From: Monilinia fructicola
Lineage: Eukaryota > Ascomycota > Leotiomycetes > Helotiales > Sclerotiniaceae
Reading direction: 5' to 3'
Length of the DNA: 64,000 bases
Assembly: GCA_008692225.1 (NCBI GenBank)
Contig: VICG01000007.1
Coordinates: 2,018,501-2,082,500, forward strand
The notes under the pieces were generated by a model that worked only from the letters and a program-made list of their open reading frames with translations, was not told where the DNA came from and ran no database searches. Positions within the stretch are counted from its first letter, which is position 1. Every line of letters begins with the position of its first letter. Of the stretch, positions 12,998 to 25,285 are shown in pieces. The position numbers and the translations under genes are program-made.

Positions 12998-13796
12998 TAT
13001 ATTAATTGATATAGAGAATTGATAACTAAAGGTAAGAATTTTTTATTTAGAGTAATTATATAATTTATTATTTAAATATGATTTATATAATAATATAATA
13101 ATAATTAAAATATATTATTCTAATTTAATATAATATATAATAATACTCGTTAATTTCGGTTTTGATTTTTGTGATAATTTAATTCTTAGAAAATCATTAA
13201 ATTTAAATACAAAATCGAGCTCTTTTATAAAAAACTATTTCTATAATATTAATTTATATATTCCTTCTATTAAAATATATATTTCTTAATATTATTATAT
13301 TATAATATTTTATCTTATCATTTTGATTTTACTTTAAATTTCTATTATTTTCTCTTTTTAGGATTTAATATAGAAACTAAATTATAATCATTTTTTTTAG
13401 AAAAAATCTAAGATATAAATATTAAATTATTAACGATAGAAAATCTTAAAAAATAAGATGTAATAAAATTTTAATATTATTAATTATAATAATATATTAT
13501 ATTTAATAATAAAAAGCTTAATATTATAATCTATATATTTTAACTTAATATTATATAGAATTTTAGATTATCTTAATAATCGATTAATTAATAATTATCT
13601 ATTTTCGAAAATGTTAAAACGTGTAAGATAAAGGGGCGTGTACGATATAGGGAGCTCGGTTACGATACAATACAATACAAATACCATCTAATAAAATCCC
13701 TAACCCCAACCGTATAACTTCTCCCAGCCCTAAAAGTTCAAGGTATCTATTTATCTATCTATAGAATCATCTATCTATCTGCTCCGCGTTTCAAAG

Positions 13797-13885
13797 GAAA
13801 GAAAAGAAAAGAAAAGAAAAGAAAAGAAAAGAAAAGAAAAGAAAAGAAAAGAAAAGAAAAGAAAAGAAAAGAAAAGAAAAGAGAA
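13797..13885. repeat. AAAAG pentanucleotide microsatellite
   Basis: About 17 near-perfect copies of AAAAG, followed by an AAGGG-rich imperfect purine tract to about 13,950. The open frames over it are repeat translations. Confidence 0.95.
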
Positions 13886-14187
13886 GAAACGAATTTCCAA
13901 AAGGGAAAGGGAAGGGGAAGGAGAAAGGAAAGGAGAAAGGGAAGGGAAAGAAGATTTTGTATGTATGCATACATGTACACATCTACATCTACATCTACAT
14001 CTACACATACATGTACCAAAAGATACAAGCAGAAGATCCAGAGATGAAAAATTTATATTCACAATCCCAGAGGAAAAGAAAAAAACGTGTGATTCCTATA
14101 TTCAATGTACAAAGACCCTTCTAAACTCCTGTCCCAATGCCAAGCTCCCAAGACAGACGAGATAAATATCGCACCTCCTGATCGACG

Positions 14188-15675
14188 CTACAGATTCTTC
14201 GATTGCATCTTTCTCAATCTAGTGGCGCCTTCGTACACGCCACGGTCTACTGCTGCCGCCACGGTTAATGTACCGCCAATGATGGCACAGAGCCCGGTTA
14301 GGAATCCTGCCAAGGTTTTGCTTCGCTCTTCCCTGTTGATAACTTTCATGGGGGAGATGTCCTAGACTTCATTAGTATTGATGCATCATTGGGAGTTCTG
14401 GAGAGCTTACGTATGAAAAGAAAACACCTGGAATTCCACCACGTGCGTGTAACTTTTCCTTGTGACCATCAGCAGCATCATCACCACCGTTGAGACTTCG
14501 GCGATGCGTGGTAACAGAATACTGGTGAGTCTCGATACTGCCATCTTGAGAATGTCCATAGGCTCCAATATCCACACTGGCATCGTGTGGCGCACTGTTG
14601 TGGGTGTGTTCCCAGCCAATAGGAAGGTAAGAAGTTGAGACGACCTTTACAAAATACATAAAGTTGTAAGCGGCTTCATGTGTGATTTGTTCCGTGTTGT
14701 CGAGAGGATTCAAGTGATGGTTGGTCCATGGAATGATGGAATCTGAGCCCAACTTCTTGAAAACTTCCTCGGGAAGCTCTGGTCCAAATCGAAGGGAATG
14801 GATGTGGTGTGAAAACACGTGGCCACCAGGAACGGGGCTGTCAAAGTAGTTGTTGAGATCGTGGACGTGCATATTTCCATTGGTGAAACTGCGGCCAGGA
14901 GCGATGTGGAAATTTCCAATGACCTTGTTCACTCGCAGGCCACCCTCAATGCGGCATCCCTCTTTGCGCTGCGAATCCAAGCGTTTCAGCATAATGTTCA
15001 CGTTCGCATTGTTCGACATTCTCTCCTCGACCAAAAGCCCACGAAACTGATGCATATGCCTCCCGTACTTCGTCACAGGTATTACAGCAGCCTGGCTTTT
15101 TCGCATTTGGGGGAGGAGTAGCCCCGTAGCAGACACCGCAGTACGTAGGATCAAGATGAGTAGCCGCTTCCTCGGCATTATGACTGCAAGATATTAGTCA
15201 CCACTCAAGATGTATCAGAACGGGTAACATACAGATCCAAAGCCGTAGTGTCAATAACTTTACCCCCTTCTTCTTGAGGAGACAATCGAACCTTCTTAAC
15301 TCCATGCATCACACCAACTTGTTGTTCTCCAGAAACATCCATCACGTCCAGGGTTAAGAGTTCGCAAGGGATCTTTGGAAAGGTAATGTTCAAATGAATT
15401 TCCATCTTTTCTCCTGCACAAGGGGAAAACATCAGTATTGAATCCATCAACTCCGAATAATCTTCAACTACACACCTCTTCCTTTGTCGACCACAAGCTC
15501 AGGATGCACTGTTATCCTCCTGTAATCTGCCCATTCTCCAAATGCCAAATATAAGACGATCAACAATGAAGCTATTGTCACAATTCCCCCCGAAGTAGTG
15601 CGCACTCTTGCTTCGTCGACAGTTGACAGTTTTGGTAAAGGCATCAAGCCTTGTAAATCTAGATTTCGCAGGCAT
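14188..15675 (-). CDS. ERV46: ERV46/ERGIC3-like COPII cargo receptor, frame broken twice
   Basis: Erv46 cycles between ER and Golgi with Erv41 as a cargo/retrieval receptor. Four exons are visible, with introns 15414-15475, 15184-15232 and 14362-14410 (CTAAT or CTGAT branch sites). The protein has a short cytosolic N terminus, a first membrane span (GIVTIASLLIVLYLAFG), a large luminal domain with the conserved cysteine block CGVCYGA...CCNTC and EGGLRVNKVIGNFHIAPG, and a second span (LAGFLTGLCAIIGGTLTVAAA) near the end, which reads RKMQSKNL. The family N terminus (MPAKSRFTRLDAF, ATG at 15675) is thrown out of frame by a 7-bp tandem duplication of GACAGTT near 15,620-15,633; an ATG at 15644 re-enters the correct frame. 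A further extra A at 14984-14986 breaks exon 3. The order of conserved blocks leaves no doubt about identity. Confidence 0.88.
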
Positions 15676-17414
15676 ATTTGCTCAATGTTGTAAGAAGATT
15701 GTATGATTATTGTGTTAGGTAGGGAGGTAGGCAGGGAGGCGGGCGGAGTAGCCTTGCGGCGTCGGATTGAATTTGAAGGACCCTTCAGAAATACATAAAT
15801 TTCAGGAGATACTGTGAATATGCAACTTCCAATTGGTACCTAGGTAAGTCAGGTAGGTTGTGGAATGTGAGCAGATCAAAATGAAAGAAAGATCATATGA
15901 GAGGCTTTCAAAAGGCTTTCCACCAGAACCATCAAATTGATCTGAGGGAGGACAAGTCGGGAGGGAGTCGCAGAAGTTACTCTATCTTTCGGAAAACTCT
16001 CAGTCGTCTCAGTCGCATTTTCAAATTGAGGACAGCTTTCAATGGATTGCACTCGGTTTATTTTAGTCCCACCTCTCGTGCACTGCAGTCTCATCTAATC
16101 CTTGTTCATGCAGGGTAAAATACGCGCAACACAGACCTTCGAAGTTCAGAAGATGGCCCAAAGCTTTGGAAAGTCGAATCGAATTGACATTTGATGATTT
16201 TACAAGTAGGAGTAGGAGTAGGAGTAGGGGTAGGGGTAGGAGTAGGAGGTACGAGGTAGGTAGATGGATACAGAGTACCCAGAGAAGGATCAAGGTGCTC
16301 AGATATTAAAGATCTATGAAGTACCAGATAGCTCGAGACGTTATCATAACATGAAGCGATTGGGTATTATTATTATAGCTGGAGGTATGGGATTCTATAT
16401 GCAAGTAGTTCTAGGCAGTTGATACACCATGGATTTCCTTTCTACAATCATAAACGATACATTACTCCGTATCCAGTATCTAGTCCTTTCTTGTGATTCT
16501 AACATCCATGGATAGATGGATAACCTGCTAGGTACCTTGACTAGGACTACTCAAGTATTCAGAACCTAGTACTCGAGTAGATGCCCACGGCTATATCATC
16601 TATTCTCCAGCCACAAGCCACACCTGTCGTTGGATTAAGTGCCTCAGGCATACAGACAGTGGCTAATGTGTCTGTCCTTGGTAGCCTCGGTATGGTAAGG
16701 CTGAGTTATTAATAGAGGGGTCATAAAAAAACAAACTCCAGTATCCATCCCATTGCCGTACAAGTAATTGGATTGCAATTATCAATCACATGGTCTCAAT
16801 CAAATTTGAATAGTTTTCCCTTTAGATGGTATCGAATAGATCCATGGATCGCATTGATTACCAGGTAAGGGCTTACATAAGAAAATAGAAATAATAATAA
16901 GGCTGACTGATTGTTGATGAGTCAACCAGTTGCTGTTCTAACCTAGCCTAGTAGATAGATATACCTAATGAGTCAAGGAAAAGAACCATCATATTATATC
17001 CCATCCATCCATTTATTTATGTTCAATTTCAACCTTCATGTGAGAATTTCTATGGTAACTAGAGCTAAGTAGACTTGGAGGTTATTATTGTTTCAGCCTC
17101 GCTTACGTAGCGTTAAATATTAAGAACTTCTTCCTAGTCGCTTCTGCCTCTACCTCTCCGTCTTTGTCTCGACAAAACCTCTTTCACCTTCATAATCAAA
17201 CTAAATCATCCACATCAATTTTTTTCCACCTGTTTTCAAATTTTCATCTTGCAAAGTCCTTTTCACTACATTCTTGTCTCTTCTACGAAATATCTACCAC
17301 GTTCTTTTGAACAAGAATTTATATCTTCAAGATACTGTCGACAAATCAGCAACAATCTTCTTAATTTTCTTGCACACTTTGCGACTTACAACATAACAAA
17401 ACCAATACCACACT
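15676..17414. other. Spacer between divergent ERV46 and MEX67
   Basis: Shared upstream region of two genes transcribed away from each other. It contains a GTAGGA run (16205-16255), a GGTACCTAGGTA motif (15835-15847), two ATCCATGGAT palindromes (16504, 16840) and one ACTCGAGT (16571). Pyrimidine-rich sequence at 17,100-17,400 probably forms the MEX67 promoter and 5' UTR. No gene seen. Confidence 0.65.
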
Positions 17415-19601
17415 TTGAATTTAAAACGACGTCAATATGATGAACCGGACACATCCGCGCCTCCTAGAGGCCCGCGAAATTCATCCTCAAATGCAAAAGG
17501 TAGTGGTCGCGTCGGTGGTGGTGGTGGAATCACAAAACGACGAGGTCCTACTCGAGTTGATAAAGATGGAGACTTAGATATGGATACTGCAACTGGCGCA
17601 AATGGTCGTAAGGGAGGAAAGGGTGGAAAGAGTGTTACTGGAGGACCTATTCCGACTGGGCCTCGTGGGCATGGAAGAGGCGGCACAAGAAATACTGGTC
17701 GCGGAGGCAGACTCGACATCACACGAAATCCCCAAGCCATTCTCAGAGGGATGGGATCGCAGTCGCAACAAGCCAACGTATTGGTTACTCTTTGGGTCAA
17801 AGGATTGAAGGGAAGCAAAGCATATTCAAGTAGTGACCAAGGCTTTTCGTCATTGGTATCGTTCCTTGAGCGCAAGGCTTCGACCCTAAATTCCAAGTCG
17901 CAAAAAGCTGTGAAAGTTAAGAAGGTACGTTTATCGCCATGATTCCAGGATCACGATGTCCACTGCGCTGTCGCCGTTATTTCTCTCTCTTGTCAAGTCA
18001 AGTTTCCTACAACGAGTCAAGGATCGACACTTTCGCTTTACCACTTCGTGATCCACGATCGATTTCAAGGTCTACTACACCTTGCTAACCTCGAATAGTC
18101 ACACAAGAAAGGTGACATCGTTGTTATCTCAGTTACGCAGGAGGATGCTACTACAATTAAGAAGTTGGATGGGTTTACATTTGCCGGATCAACAATTGCC
18201 ATCCATGACACGGAGCCATCATCAGAGCCAGAGGAATCTGAGGAGGCTAGGTCAACTCGAGAGAAGATCCAGGAGGTTCTGGCGCGTCGATACAATGTAG
18301 ACCTCAAGCTATTGGATCTCTCGGCTTTGGGTCAAGATGAGCAGTTGAAGCAGATGGGCATGTTTGATGACAGCAGCCTTGTATCGAAACTCTTCCCGGT
18401 TTTGATGGTCATTTGCAACAAACTGTTTACCTCTCGACAAGCTAAGAAGGATGCCATAGTCAGTATTACTTTAACCGACAACCAACTAGCAGATGTTTCC
18501 AACGTCACCTCATTGGCCGCGACATTTCCCGATTTGAAGAATCTCGACCTTTCCAGGAATCAGTTCACCGGATTGGAGTCACTAAAATTATGGCGCTGGA
18601 AGTTTCGTCACCTCGAAAACCTCATATTGTCTGGCAACCCTATCGAGACCCTCGCTCCAGACTATGCGACTGAAATTGTGCGCTGGTATCCAGAGCTTCA
18701 ACAATTGAATGGGTTCCAAGTTAGAACTGCTGCACAGGTCGCTGCAGATCTTGAGGCCATTCAATCACCATTTCCAATAGCTAGCGCGGCTTTCCAAGAT
18801 GTTGGACAAGTTGGAGAAAACTTTGTCAGGCAATTCTTTGGGGCTTATGACAATGATCGCAACGCCTTACTCACCAATTTCTATGATTCACAATCTAAAT
18901 TCTCGCTCTCGATTAATACGTTGGGAGTTCGAGACCGCAACCACTTAATGCCTATTCCTCCATGGGCAGCATACAATAAAGTTAATCGAAATCTCGTCAA
19001 ATGTACACACTTATCTACAAGATTATCTCGACAACATACCGGTATTCAGGCCATTCAGCCAGTTTGGAGCGACTTGCCCAAAACAAGACATCCCGACATC
19101 GCTACACAACCTGAAAAATACCTTGTCGAATGTCAAACTCTTCCAGGTCTTCCTGATCCTTCTGGACAGAGTGCAACTGGAGTTGACGGTCTTCTTATCA
19201 CCATACACGGCGAATTTGAGGAGGAGATCACCAATTTTGAAGGCAAAGCTCTCCGCAGTTTTTCACGAACCTTTATTCTAGGGCCTGGAGGACCGAACGG
19301 ACCTCCTATCAGAGTCATCAGTGATCTCCTTGCACTTAGAGCTTGGGCTCCCTTGGCCCAAAGCTTAGTTCAGGCATCGCAAGCGGTTCAGGTGGTCCCC
19401 GAGGTTCCTGCACCTGGCGTTCCACTCACTGCAGAACAACAACAAGCAGTACTTGCCGAAAAGCTTGCCATTGAAACTGGTATGAATTTACAATATTCAG
19501 CACTGTGCTTGACGGAGACTGGATGGGATTTAGAGAAGGCTTATGTTGCTTTCCAAGCCAACAAGGCGAATTTACCAGCAGAAGCTTATCAAAAGCCATA
19601 G
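17415..19601 (+). CDS. MEX67: MEX67-like mRNA export receptor (NXF/TAP family)
   Basis: With Mtr2 this protein carries mRNPs through the nuclear pore. A 174-base intron (17925-18098; GTACGT donor, TGCTAACC branch) separates two exons giving about 670 residues. Order of domains: Arg/Gly-rich N terminus with KRRGPTRVDKDGDLDMD, an RRM-like fold (VLVTLWVKGL, about 120-200), leucine-rich repeats (DLKNLDLSRNQFTGL, LENLILSGNPIE, about 280-350), an NTF2-like domain (VGENFVRQFFGAYDNDRNAL, about 390-570) and a C-terminal TAP-C/UBA-like domain (TGMNLQYSALCLTETGWDL). The start is unsettled: the coding frame is open from 17397 but its first in-frame ATG is at 17581, inside conserved sequence; position 17415 is a TTG. 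ATGs at 17437 and 17440 are out of frame, so a small indel or a non-AUG start is likely. Confidence 0.93.
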
Positions 19602-20319
19602 ATTGAGTTGAAGAAAGGAAGTCATCAGCATCGGCGTTTTTATGGATCAAGAGATATCAAGAGAGGATTGGGTGGTAGACGTATTGCATGAAATGGAGGT
19701 TTTGGCAGCATCAGACAGCGGAGTTTTTTTTCTTCTCTTTTTCTTTTTCTTTTGTTATGATCAGGATTGCAATTCAATCGATCACATCATAAAATGATCC
19801 ATGATCAAGCAATCCTTAGCGCGAATGGAGTTTAGGGGATACCGATGACATGCATGCATGCATGCATGCATGCATACAATTGTAAATACGTATGTTGAGC
19901 GACTTTTGCCATGGGAAAGGGAGATATGGGCATAAGCATGGATTACACACACACAAGTGTGCTCAGCAAAGCGAGGAAAGGAAAGAGTCGAAATTCACAG
20001 ATGTGTAGATAGGAAATATGAAGACCTAGATTGAGATGAGATCTGGATGTTCTGGATCGTCTTGATAGAAGCAATGAACTACACAACTTGACTTCCCTTT
20101 ACTCTTTGGATCTCATGATTTATCTTGTGCTGTAAAGGATGGGTTGATTGCAAAAGGAGTGTGGCTGGCTGTATTTGGTCGAACGGCTGTGTGATTATAC
20201 TTGTGATGTTGATTGTATTGGTGTATTGCTACATGTAGATCTATGTCTATAATATGTGATTCTATTTAAACACTCCTCTGACTCCATTCGCCATTCGCCA
20301 TCTCCTATTCCCCATTCCG
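19602..20319. other. Spacer between convergent MEX67 and GH47 genes
   Basis: 3' flanks of two convergent genes. It holds a TTTTTCTT pyrimidine tract (19726-19755) and an ATGC run (19851-19877). No gene seen. Confidence 0.7.
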
Positions 20320-22066
20320 TCACCCCGCCTGCCTCAAAGGATGCGCCTCAGTATTCAACACCCACTCATCCAAACTCACGAGATCCGGCTCCCCAAACAG
20401 CAAAAAAAAGTACTTTAATGTTTCCGCCAACCAAAAACTCTCCATGGAATCCCCCTTCTCCGGTGTCGCACTCATGACATTTTGAAGCCTCGCATTTGCA
20501 ATGCTCGTGTGCGTATGTTTTACAATGGCACGAAACATCTTCCAGCCTTTTTCTTGCCAGGTGCGATCACCCGTCAACCTGTACATTATGAAGACGGATT
20601 CAATGGCCTCGGGGCGGAGCTGATAGGATGGGTCGTCGATGCGGGCGAATCCGGTGTCGGTATCTAAGCCGGTCCACGCGCAAGATGAGGTGTTGGTGCA
20701 AGGGTTTGTATGAAAGATTTCGGGCATGATTCCTGAGGGAGTGTGTTCGTAGGCCCAGATGCAGCCTCTTGTGAGTTTGATGGCGGCTTCCAATTCCGAT
20801 GTCGAGTTGCTTATTCGGGAGCCTAGACCTACCATTCCTCCGACAAAACAGCCGAGATGTTGGACTTGGGCGTCTAAGAGTGGTTTGCCGGAGTGGACAT
20901 TGACGGTGCCTGAGAATAGAATATCGGGATCACCTGGAAGGTTGGGCCGGAAAATAAGATGTTCGTTGATAGTTGATAATGCAGTACGATACATTCTAAG
21001 ATATTGTTCGGCAGATGTGGATTTGGGGAGTATCAAATGCGTTTTTGGAAGATATTCAAAAGCAGAATCTTTACTCATATATGTTAGTAAAGCAAAAGGT
21101 ATCTGGACAAGATAAAAGCCTACCAGCAAACGCCCCTAGAGTAAAAGAACGACTAGCAAATGTTAAATTGGGTCCCATACAATTTGCTTGAGATGGCCAC
21201 ATCCCTGGTAATGTCGTGGTATTTTGTGTGTTCTCCAATTGATCTGTGATTTTTTGTATTGCGTTCTCGTACTTGACATCACCCGTAACTTGACTCAACC
21301 GAATGAACTCGAGTGACAGACTTGCAATTTGAGCGACTAAGACTCCATTCTCGCCAGGTATCGTATCCCCCTTGGGAAGTTCTTTTTCCCACCAATAATA
21401 CGGAGTGGGAATACCACTCTCGGTACTGAAAGCCCGGAATAAGAAATCCCCCAGTTGTTTGGCCTTTTCAAGAAGAATAGGATATTGATGACCACTAATA
21501 TCCCATGCACCTAATAAACCCCCTAGATATCGAATCGTAGTTTCGAATACCGGTACGCGTTCGGCATTAGGTTTCGAAAAGTCGATTTGCTTAAGAGATT
21601 CTAGTGCCTCCTCAAATTCCTCCTTCAACCCCATTATATAAAGTGTATCCAAAGAATCCACAAGCGTCGCTGCCCAACCTACAAACGTATCTTTCTGTCC
21701 CCCTGATAGTGGCATAACTTCATCATGCATCCATGCATTCTTTTTATATCCCTTCCACGCGTGTAAAAACTCCTCCCTAACTTTCCTCTGCCTTGTTAAC
21801 CGCACAGCTCTGGCTGGTCTTGATTCCCTTGGGAATTGTTTTGCTTGTATGCTATATCGAACAGGAGGTGATGGTAGACGGATAGGAGGAGAGGAGAAGA
21901 GACCATGTTTATTGTTGAGAGAAAAGTGATCATTTATGGATAATAAATAGATACAAATCAAAACTACAACTGTTATAGGCACACATCGATTTTGAATTAT
22001 CGCTCGTTGTGTTCCTGGGTATAATCGTGGGGAAGGGAGAACTTTCTCCTTATATTCGAGAGGCAT
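20320..22066 (-). CDS. Class I alpha-1,2-mannosidase, glycoside hydrolase family 47
   Basis: Trims alpha-1,2-linked mannose from N-glycans in the ER or Golgi. The ATG at 22066 and one 55-base intron (21069-21123, branch TACTAAC) give 563 residues. Residues about 28-45 (CVPITVVVLICIYLLSI) form a signal anchor, so a type II membrane protein with luminal catalytic domain. Family motifs run in order: FLHAWKGYKKNAW, LVDSLDTLYIMG, VFETTIRYLGGLLGAWD (with a conserved catalytic-region Glu), GAFAGDSAFEYLPK, YQLRPEAIESVFIMYRLTGD, and the C-terminal VLNTEAHPL whose Thr binds the essential calcium in characterised enzymes. Cysteines of LGCFVGG and SSCAWTG match the family disulphide region. The gene looks intact. 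Whether it is ER-type or Golgi-type cannot be decided here. Confidence 0.95.
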
Positions 22067-25000
22067 TCTGGAGATTGTTGCCAGATTTCATGTGCTTCTG
22101 GAATAATCTAATTTCTCTCAATGGCATGTGTTGATTGATGTAGGCAGATAGCTTGAAATCAAGGGAGGGAAGAGAACGAAGAGAACGAAAAGAAAGGGAA
22201 AAGAACGAAGAGAAAGGGATATCAAGGGATATATGGAACGAATAGTGAGATCACCGTAGTGAATAGGGAATACTTGTTGACTGAAATACCTAAAAGCAAA
22301 GACCCGGACTCCCCAGATATCAAATTTGACACACAACTAGGACGTCTATCCATCTTTCCAAACCCTTGGGAGGAAGGAGCCATCATTGCGTCGTCGTCGT
22401 GGAGTAAAGCTTTCCTTTTGCCTCTGAAACCATATATCATTCTCATGAATATCATCCCAAGTATCATAGGATATAATTGGTCGAGAAGTCATACATTCCT
22501 ACAAAACTATGAACTCACAGAAGTTCTCGATTCAAAAATGTTTCGGACAAAGCTTTAGCGGGAACCTATTAATAAAGTACTAATCCTAATTGGGTTAGAG
22601 GGATCTGTAGATCTTAGTGTTCCCGTCCCTTGGGCCCATTTTCAATTCTACTAACCCACAAATGTATGTTGAAGGTTTCCAAGGTTCCAAGGTTCCAAGG
22701 TTCCAAGGTTAGTTAAGTAAGAACAATCATTCTACAGATTTCATTCCCATTGTTGAAGATCAATTCGATTAATGACAATCTCATCGTTTGTATTTCCTAT
22801 ATGAGTATATGGGCGACGATGGTGGTATGAACATATGTGTGTGCTATTTTGTTTGTTTGTTGAAAGGCTGGCTCTCTAGCTATAGAGGTGGAAACGGAGT
22901 GCTCGGAATGATTCTACTCGTATTGATAGCTCGTGTATACGTTCATATCGAAGATACTGAAGAGCTTTTATTCGACGGGCCTGCAAAGCTCACTGGCAGA
23001 AAACTATATATGTACAGTGTCCCCACAATCATCCTACAAACCATAACTTAATTCCGTTCGAATTCTTACTGATTTCAGTTATCTTCATTCCTGCAAACAT
23101 TCTCTCGCCTCTTTCTTGAACTTCATGTTTCTCCATCTTGCACCATTCTCGCTAACACATACACCAGTCTCTGTCAAGACTAGAGTCCCGTCAGGGCACA
23201 TTCTTGAACCCCCTCCAAAGGGAAGATGGCTCCATCTTGGTCACACTATTTCCCATCTCTATAATAGGAAGGTATGAGGGTCAGCTTAGAAATAAGGAGC
23301 CAGCATATGAAGTGCTTGAAAGGAAGCCAGATCCATCTAATTCTTTGGAACGACTATAAGCGAGGTACCTTTGCGCTCCGCTTCCTGTAGGGAGTACCGT
23401 GTCTTGTAAGGCAGTTTGTGTTTCTTCGGCAACGGGGTATAAGCGTCACGCTTGTAGTATGGATTTAGTAATGACCCAAGTAAGTAGATAGTCAGTATGC
23501 TTACTTTCCTTAATAACATACTGTAAATAGTGGAGCTTTTTCAAGGACACCAAATTCTAAGGGCATATCACCTGGAAGAACTCCGAACAACACGAAGATG
23601 AAAGTTCACCTTGCCAATCTTAACAGCTGAAAAATCGTGGTCTGCTAAGAAAACATGGAGAATCTGACGTCGAAGATGATCACGGCCATGTTTCCGTTTT
23701 GTCGTTAGCCCAGTAACATTCAAGGTCTATTGAAGTTATTATCATCATCACCCTCTGTATCATCTGCACCTGCCTCTTCTCTTCTACCTGCGCAGCTAGA
23801 TATCCGTGACATTATTCTATGGTCTTTTCCATATATCGATCTGCAAACGAGTGCGCACTTTCTGTCAAGATATGGAAATCTCAATTTATATGATGAGGAC
23901 GAATCTCCTTGCTTTTTGTGGCGTAATGAAAAGCCTCCAAGCAGTACCCCATGTGGAATGCAAGATCAAGGTGGCACTGTATTCATGGATCCTCCGAATT
24001 GAAACTCTGTAGAAGTTTTGAAAAACTTCGGATATGTCAAAACATATCACAGTCTGATCTTATTTAATTCAAGGGGAAGGAAACGCCTACTAGTCGATTG
24101 AGTAGTGGTTTTAGGTCAACCACGGTACCATCTGAAGATACAAACGCAAGGATGTGGAAATGAACTTCGAACGCTGGTAGATGAGCAACACTCAATCTTG
24201 CAAGGCAGCTTGAATTAATGCTCCAGCGTATCTTCAGAACGGACCATCCATATCCAATATACACTCTCCAAAAATATTTGAGTTCGAGGTTATCTCAACG
24301 CTGTACACTAGAATGATTGAAATCCAGGCGTGGACAATTTGCAAGTTTCTTTCCTCTGCAGTAAACGTACAGATAGTATCTTTTTTTTGGACGCTGTCAA
24401 AAAAAGCGTAGTTGTAAGTTTGCGAAATGCGTTACCCAAGTATTGAGCAAATGCGACTTTATCATTCATTTGTTATTATCGAGAGAGAGATATCGAGTTT
24501 AACTGGGACCTTGAGAGGATATCGTAGTGGCTACCGAGTGTCCTTTCGTACTGATTCCTTGCGTATTTCCCATTTTAATACATGTATTCCGAAAGCATCA
24601 CATGCAGCAAAGAAAGCAATCACACCAATATCTACCATGCATCCCATAGTCAGATAAAAACGAACATTCAATTCCCAGAACTCAAAGCAATTTGACAAAG
24701 AAGTGAGAAGGGAACGATTGTTTTCAATGCAAGAAACGCGACTACCAACGCGCATGATAAGCATTGCAAAGTCGTCGCTTCTCGTGCATAAAACACAGAT
24801 TATATATTGACTCGTCATGGTGGTGGCATGTATTAATATTACCAATACCATTACCAATGCCATCACCAAAGACCTCCGAGCCGTGATAATACCATAAATT
24901 GTGATATTTTGACTCTGTTTTTTATGCATACAGTACTCGGGTAAAGCGCTGGATGAGCTTACAAGATAGGAGCTACTTGAGCAGTGCACTATTCAAGAAA

Positions 25001-25285
25001 TTGAAGATGTTGAAGATATGGTACACCGACTTTCCAGGATAGGGATCTAAGCTTTTCATCGACATAATCTCTTGAATTTTATCCAGGAGATGGGCACAAG
25101 CTCGTCAAGTATGGCATGCCATACCCTGGCATGCGTAATTTGCAGCTGAACGGTTTCCTGGAGCGTGGTGGAAATACACATGTTCTTCCAATGTGAAGTG
25201 AGACGAAGGGCGGATATATATATATGTATTGGATATTTTACACGTGGCAGCTACTCTAATCACCCGCCACGCAAACTGTTCTTCC
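22067..25285. other. Three-kilobase spacer without a convincing gene
   Basis: Upstream region of the GH47 gene and downstream region of the Egh16-like gene. It contains a CCAAGGTT run (22674-22710) and an AT run (25214-25228). Open frames at 22259-22558, 22788-23051 and 23730-24002 lack homology I can recognise, have no intron signals that extend them, and are short; I do not call them genes. A TGGCATGCCA-like palindrome lies near 25,113. Confidence 0.55.

Larger units (their letters stand above)
8290..13625. other. A/T-saturated, ORF-free block (probable RIP-degraded repeats)
   Basis: About 5.3 kb is composed almost wholly of A and T, with no open frame of 60 codons on either strand. Both edges are abrupt: at the left the minisatellite, at the right normal composition resumes within tens of bases at about 13,620. 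A few G/C-containing patches survive (10,715-10,815; 12,483-12,525; 12,960-13,000). Extreme A/T content, loss of coding capacity and transition-only differences between repeat copies fit repeat-induced point mutation of former transposons, a known process of Pezizomycotina. No element family can be named from what is left. It is far shorter than the regional centromeres known from related fungi. Confidence 0.8.

Noticed and set aside
8290..13625. A/T-rich block as a centromere or as mitochondrial DNA
   Set aside because: Only 5.3 kb, with nuclear genes close on both sides; no mitochondrial genes or codon pattern. RIP-degraded repeats explain it more simply.
17432..17896. 154-codon minus-strand frame opposite MEX67
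   Set aside because: It is the shadow of the Gly/Arg-rich MEX67 N terminus; the plus strand has conserved domains and the splice sites.
22259..22558. Plus-strand frame of 99 codons upstream of the mannosidase gene
   Set aside because: Begins with GTG, not ATG; no recognisable features; overlaps a similar-length frame on the other strand.
23730..24002. 90-codon frame MKLLSSSPSVSSAPAS
   Set aside because: N terminus suggests a signal peptide at first sight, but hydrophobicity is weak, and the rest matches nothing; too little to call.
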